A DNA stretch of 64,000 bases from Halorussus vallis (GTDB lineage: Archaea > Halobacteriota > Halobacteria > Halobacteriales > Haladaptataceae). The notes below the pieces were generated by a model that worked only from the letters and a program-made list of their open reading frames with translations, did not search any database and was not told the origin of the DNA. Below, piece after piece: positions 61,996 through 64,000 of this stretch. Position 1 is the stretch's first letter. Each line of letters starts with the position of its first letter. The stretch lies in the NCBI RefSeq assembly GCF_024138165.1, contig NZ_CP100000.1, positions 1,674,001 through 1,738,000 of the forward strand, in the 5' to 3' direction. The position numbers were made by a program, and so were the translations under genes.

Positions 61996-62103
61996 ATCAC
62001 CAATTGTCAATAGGTAATACCACTGTCCGAAAATGGCAGTCGAGTCTAGGTCGATACTGCGCAGAATTGGCGGAACGCGAAGTACCGAAAAATCGCCACG
62101 GAG

Positions 62104-62150
62104 TACGCGCCCGCGCGTAGGCACGTAACGGAAGTCAACCCCCCGGGGGA
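62104..62150 (+). repeat. Element repeat R3
   Basis: The same palindrome TACGCGCCCGCGCGTA at 62104-62119, and GTCAACCCCCC at 62134, again 30 bp from the first base. R2 and R3 are 154 bp apart. The interval 61897-62237 contains only these two repeats and no gene. Confidence 0.82.
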
Positions 62151-62237
62151 GGGTACCGCCCACAGAATATCAGCGGTAGAGGCTCTGTCGCTGATTTGGC
62201 GAGGACGAAACTATCTCGAGACAAACGGACACCGATC

Positions 62238-62552
62238 TCAGTCCGCGATGGTGCGTTCGACAGTATCTGACGGTGACTCTGAAGCAGTAGTAGAAGGACG
62301 AGCGATGGTGAGTCGGCCGAAACAGTGATCGTGAGAACACAGCGAGAACCGGCGAGATTCAGCGGCTAACGCAAGCCGGACGCGCATGTAATCACCGAGA
62401 TTCCTCGACATCGCTCCGCCATCGGCTGCGGTCGCACATGCCGGAACCGGCGAATCCTCCGCGTACCGATGGATTGCGTAGGCACCGGTCGAGCGAGTTC
62501 GCAATCCGTACTCTGGGAGGTCTGCGAGCGCGACCGTGAACAGGTCGGTCAT
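62238..62552 (-). CDS. Element-encoded hypothetical protein paired with AbrB-like gene
   Basis: The 104-residue protein MTDLFTVALADLPEYGLRTR... has a pair of cysteines in SLCSHDHCFGRLT and an acidic tail. No domain recognised. Its start overlaps the stop of the AbrB-like gene by one base (TGATG), showing translational coupling. It may be a partner of the regulator, as in toxin-antitoxin style pairs, but there is no motif support for that. Confidence 0.55.
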   Translation of the reverse strand: MTDLFTVALADLPEYGLRTRSTGAYAIHRYAEDSPVPACATAADGGAMSRNLGDYMRVRLALAAESRRFSLCSHDHCFGRLTIARPSTTASESPSDTVERTIAD

Positions 62553-62866
62553 CAGTCGCCTTCCATGGAGCTGGCGGTCGCCTGATCGCCGAGAACATCG
62601 CGCTCACCCGGCGAGAGCTTACGCTCTCGCTCACGTTCGACGAGCGCTTCTTCTGAGGAGTTCGCCGTCCGGTTGTCGCCAACGTTGGGGATAGGTACCT
62701 TCAGGACACCTTCTTCGTGGTCGTAGGAGACGAAGACGTGATAGTCATCGGTGAGTTCGCCTCCGTCGACGAGGCCGTTGTGTTCGAGAATTGCCTTCGG
62801 AATGGTGATACCGGCGGTGAGATGGTCTTTGGTTCCACTGAGACGGCGGATTTTGACACGATGCAT
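62552..62866 (-). CDS. AbrB/SpoVT-like DNA-binding regulator
   Basis: The 104-residue protein reads MHRVKIRRLSGTKDHLTAGI, then TIPKAILEHNGLVDGGELTD and VFVSYDHEEGVLKVPIPNV, the swapped-hairpin AbrB pattern (beta strand, ITIPK..L, strand). Such proteins bind DNA as dimers, as transition-state regulators or antitoxins. The C-terminal 40 residues are acidic and disordered. It forms a two-gene unit with the downstream gene. Confidence 0.75.
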   Translation of the reverse strand: MHRVKIRRLSGTKDHLTAGITIPKAILEHNGLVDGGELTDDYHVFVSYDHEEGVLKVPIPNVGDNRTANSSEEALVERERERKLSPGERDVLGDQATASSMEGD

Positions 62867-63495
62867 GGCACGGCGATATACCGTCTCGTATAAAATGCTA
62901 TGGGTCGGATAGATTCTGCCTATGGACGCGAGTGAGATGATTCTGTCCTTGTTTAAATATTTATATTTTTATAGGATTGAATCGGCTGCGCGCAATGTAG
63001 AGCGTGAATGTATCATGTCCGGTATTGACCCCCCACGGCTGGTAGAAACTGTGTACTGAATACAGGGCGCGTATCGGTCACACGGCTTTTCTGAGCTTGA
63101 TGGTACGGACAAGAAAACATGTAAAAAATATCTGAAGATACGGGCTTTGGTAGCGGGTGTCGCCCAGACCGTCCGGAATCAGTACACTTTTTATCGACCG
63201 AGCAGATTTTTCCGACGATTCGTTCTATGACCAGCCGGCTCGCGGTTCGTCCGGTGTTCGACCCCCTCTCGCCCCCCGCCGCGCGACGGGCCCGATAGCC
63301 GCAGCACTCGGGTTCGTTTCGCTACCTCCTCGGTAGTCGCACTCCCTCTCGATCAGATACGCATATGCCGACACCCACGGAGTCACCGGCCAATTGCCGG
63401 GGCTCGAACGATCACGTACCGACACGCGAACCGAAGTCAAACCGCTCACTCGAACCACTCGGCGGTGCGCTAACACCCCGCGGGGGTGGTCTTCG
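62867..63495. other. Intergenic region at the right side of the element
   Basis: About 630 bp. AT-rich at 62951-62978 (TGTTTAAATATTTATATTTT), likely promoter DNA. No copy of the tRNA-Pro 3' end is present that could mark the right attachment site. Frames at 63225-63495 are not protein-like. I see nothing else here. Confidence 0.4.
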
Positions 63496-64000
63496 ATGAT
63501 TGCTGCCAAGCGCTTGCTGTGGCGTAACCGGGACTTCCGGCGCTTCTTTGCCGGGCAGTTCACTACGAACGCCGGAGATAGCCTCTACACGGTCGCGGTA
63601 CTCTGGCTCGCCTTCGAGCTGAGCGGGTCGACCCTCATCACCGGCGCCCTGAACGCGATACTGCTACTCCCGTGGCTGCTACAAGTGTTCGCCGGGCCAC
63701 TCGTCGACCGCCTGCCGCTTAGATCCATCCTCGTCGGGTCACAGGTGGTTCAGGGCGTTGTTGTGCTCGTCCTGCCGCTCGCAGCGGTGACTGGACATCT
63801 AAGCGTCGGCGTCCTGTTCGTCGTCGCCCCGGTTCTAATGCTTGCCACGCTCGTAATGGCGCCGATGGAGACCGCGCTACTCCCTCGTATCGTTGATGAC
63901 GAGCGACTCTCCGAGGCCAATTCCGCCATGGCGACGGTGACACTCGGGCTGGATATGGTGTTCGATGCAATCGGGGGCGGTTTCATCGCCGTCTTCGGAG
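63496..64000 (+). CDS. MFS transporter (partial, C-terminus beyond window)
   Basis: The first 168 residues of a major facilitator superfamily protein: MIAAKRLLWRNRDFRRFFAG followed by FTTNAGDSLYTVAVLWLAFE and LLLPWLLQVFAGPLVDRLPL. The loop GPLVDRLPLRSILVG is the MFS signature loop between helices 2 and 3, and about five helices are covered. Drug or metabolite efflux is the usual role. It runs off the window end. It may lie outside the integrated element, but the boundary is not visible. Confidence 0.85.
   Translation, partial: MIAAKRLLWRNRDFRRFFAGQFTTNAGDSLYTVAVLWLAFELSGSTLITGALNAILLLPWLLQVFAGPLVDRLPLRSILVGSQVVQGVVVLVLPLAAVTGHLSVGVLFVVAPVLMLATLVMAPMETALLPRIVDDERLSEANSAMATVTLGLDMVFDAIGGGFIAVFG

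Noticed and set aside
55481-63495. Direct repeat of the tRNA-Pro 3' end as right attachment site
   Set aside because: I looked for TTCGAATCTGCGCCGGCCCA or its core to the right and did not find it. The right boundary may lie beyond the window.
1-64000. CRISPR array or cas genes
   Set aside because: No regularly spaced 25-40 bp repeats and no Cas motifs were seen. The only RNA-guided nuclease is TnpB of the insertion sequence.

Overview
The window is chromosomal or megaplasmid DNA from a haloarchaeon (class Halobacteria). The evidence is the high GC content, strongly acidic proteins, Tat signals (RR motifs) on secreted proteins, TATA-type promoters, and marker families: CetZ tubulin, TrmY, Orc1/Cdc6, a HalOD1 domain, a Bat-type HTH regulator, an AglB-like STT3 protein and small CPxCG zinc ribbons. 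I cannot name the genus from sequence alone.

Layout. Positions 1-4300 hold a partial ATP-grasp ligase and the amino-sugar nucleotide pair glmU-glmS. Positions 4500-24500 are a lower-GC surface-glycan locus: rmlD, an LhgO-like FAD oxidase, rmlC, rmlA, a zinc ribbon, an epimerase, four glycosyltransferase or sugar-transferase genes (one a 1183-residue FkbM-GT2-GT4 fusion), a Wzm/Wzt-type ABC exporter, a decayed UDP-glucose dehydrogenase, an STT3/AglB-like protein whose WWDYG motif is altered, and a Tat-exported beta-helix protein. Together they would make activated deoxysugars, assemble a lipid-linked glycan, export it and possibly attach it to protein.

Positions 24600-31900 contain an amidase, a glyoxalase-like protein, a PadR regulator, a flavin monooxygenase, and an orc1/cdc6 gene flanked on both sides by oppositely oriented origin-recognition-box repeats, which is a likely replication origin. 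Positions 31979-45741 form a catabolic and transport locus: a complete Opp/Dpp-type ABC importer with a fused double ATPase, two aldehyde dehydrogenases, two zinc alcohol dehydrogenases, an enolase-superfamily dehydratase, a SnoaL-like protein and a Bat-type regulator. A CATGTTC motif recurs in several of its promoters. Positions 45900-55360 carry housekeeping and small conserved haloarchaeal genes, cetZ and trmY, interrupted by an intact IS200/IS605 element (tnpA-tnpB) next to a second hairpin and a likely older IS1341-type remnant.

A tRNA-Pro(CGG) at 55409 marks the start of an apparent integrated element: zinc-finger and very small overlapping genes, a DUF7845-like gene split by a frameshift, and an AbrB-like two-gene unit. 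Inside it, bordered by three copies of a spaced 'GC palindrome plus GTCAACCCC' repeat, is a lower-GC two-gene cassette at 58562-61896. Its second protein combines a lysozyme-like region, a peptidoglycan-binding-like region and a MepA/M15-type murein endopeptidase domain. Archaea of this class have no peptidoglycan, so this is a candidate antibacterial weapon, and the large uncharacterised partner encoded just upstream with a 4-nt overlap may form a system with it. This is the most interesting find in the window. The window ends in a partial MFS transporter.
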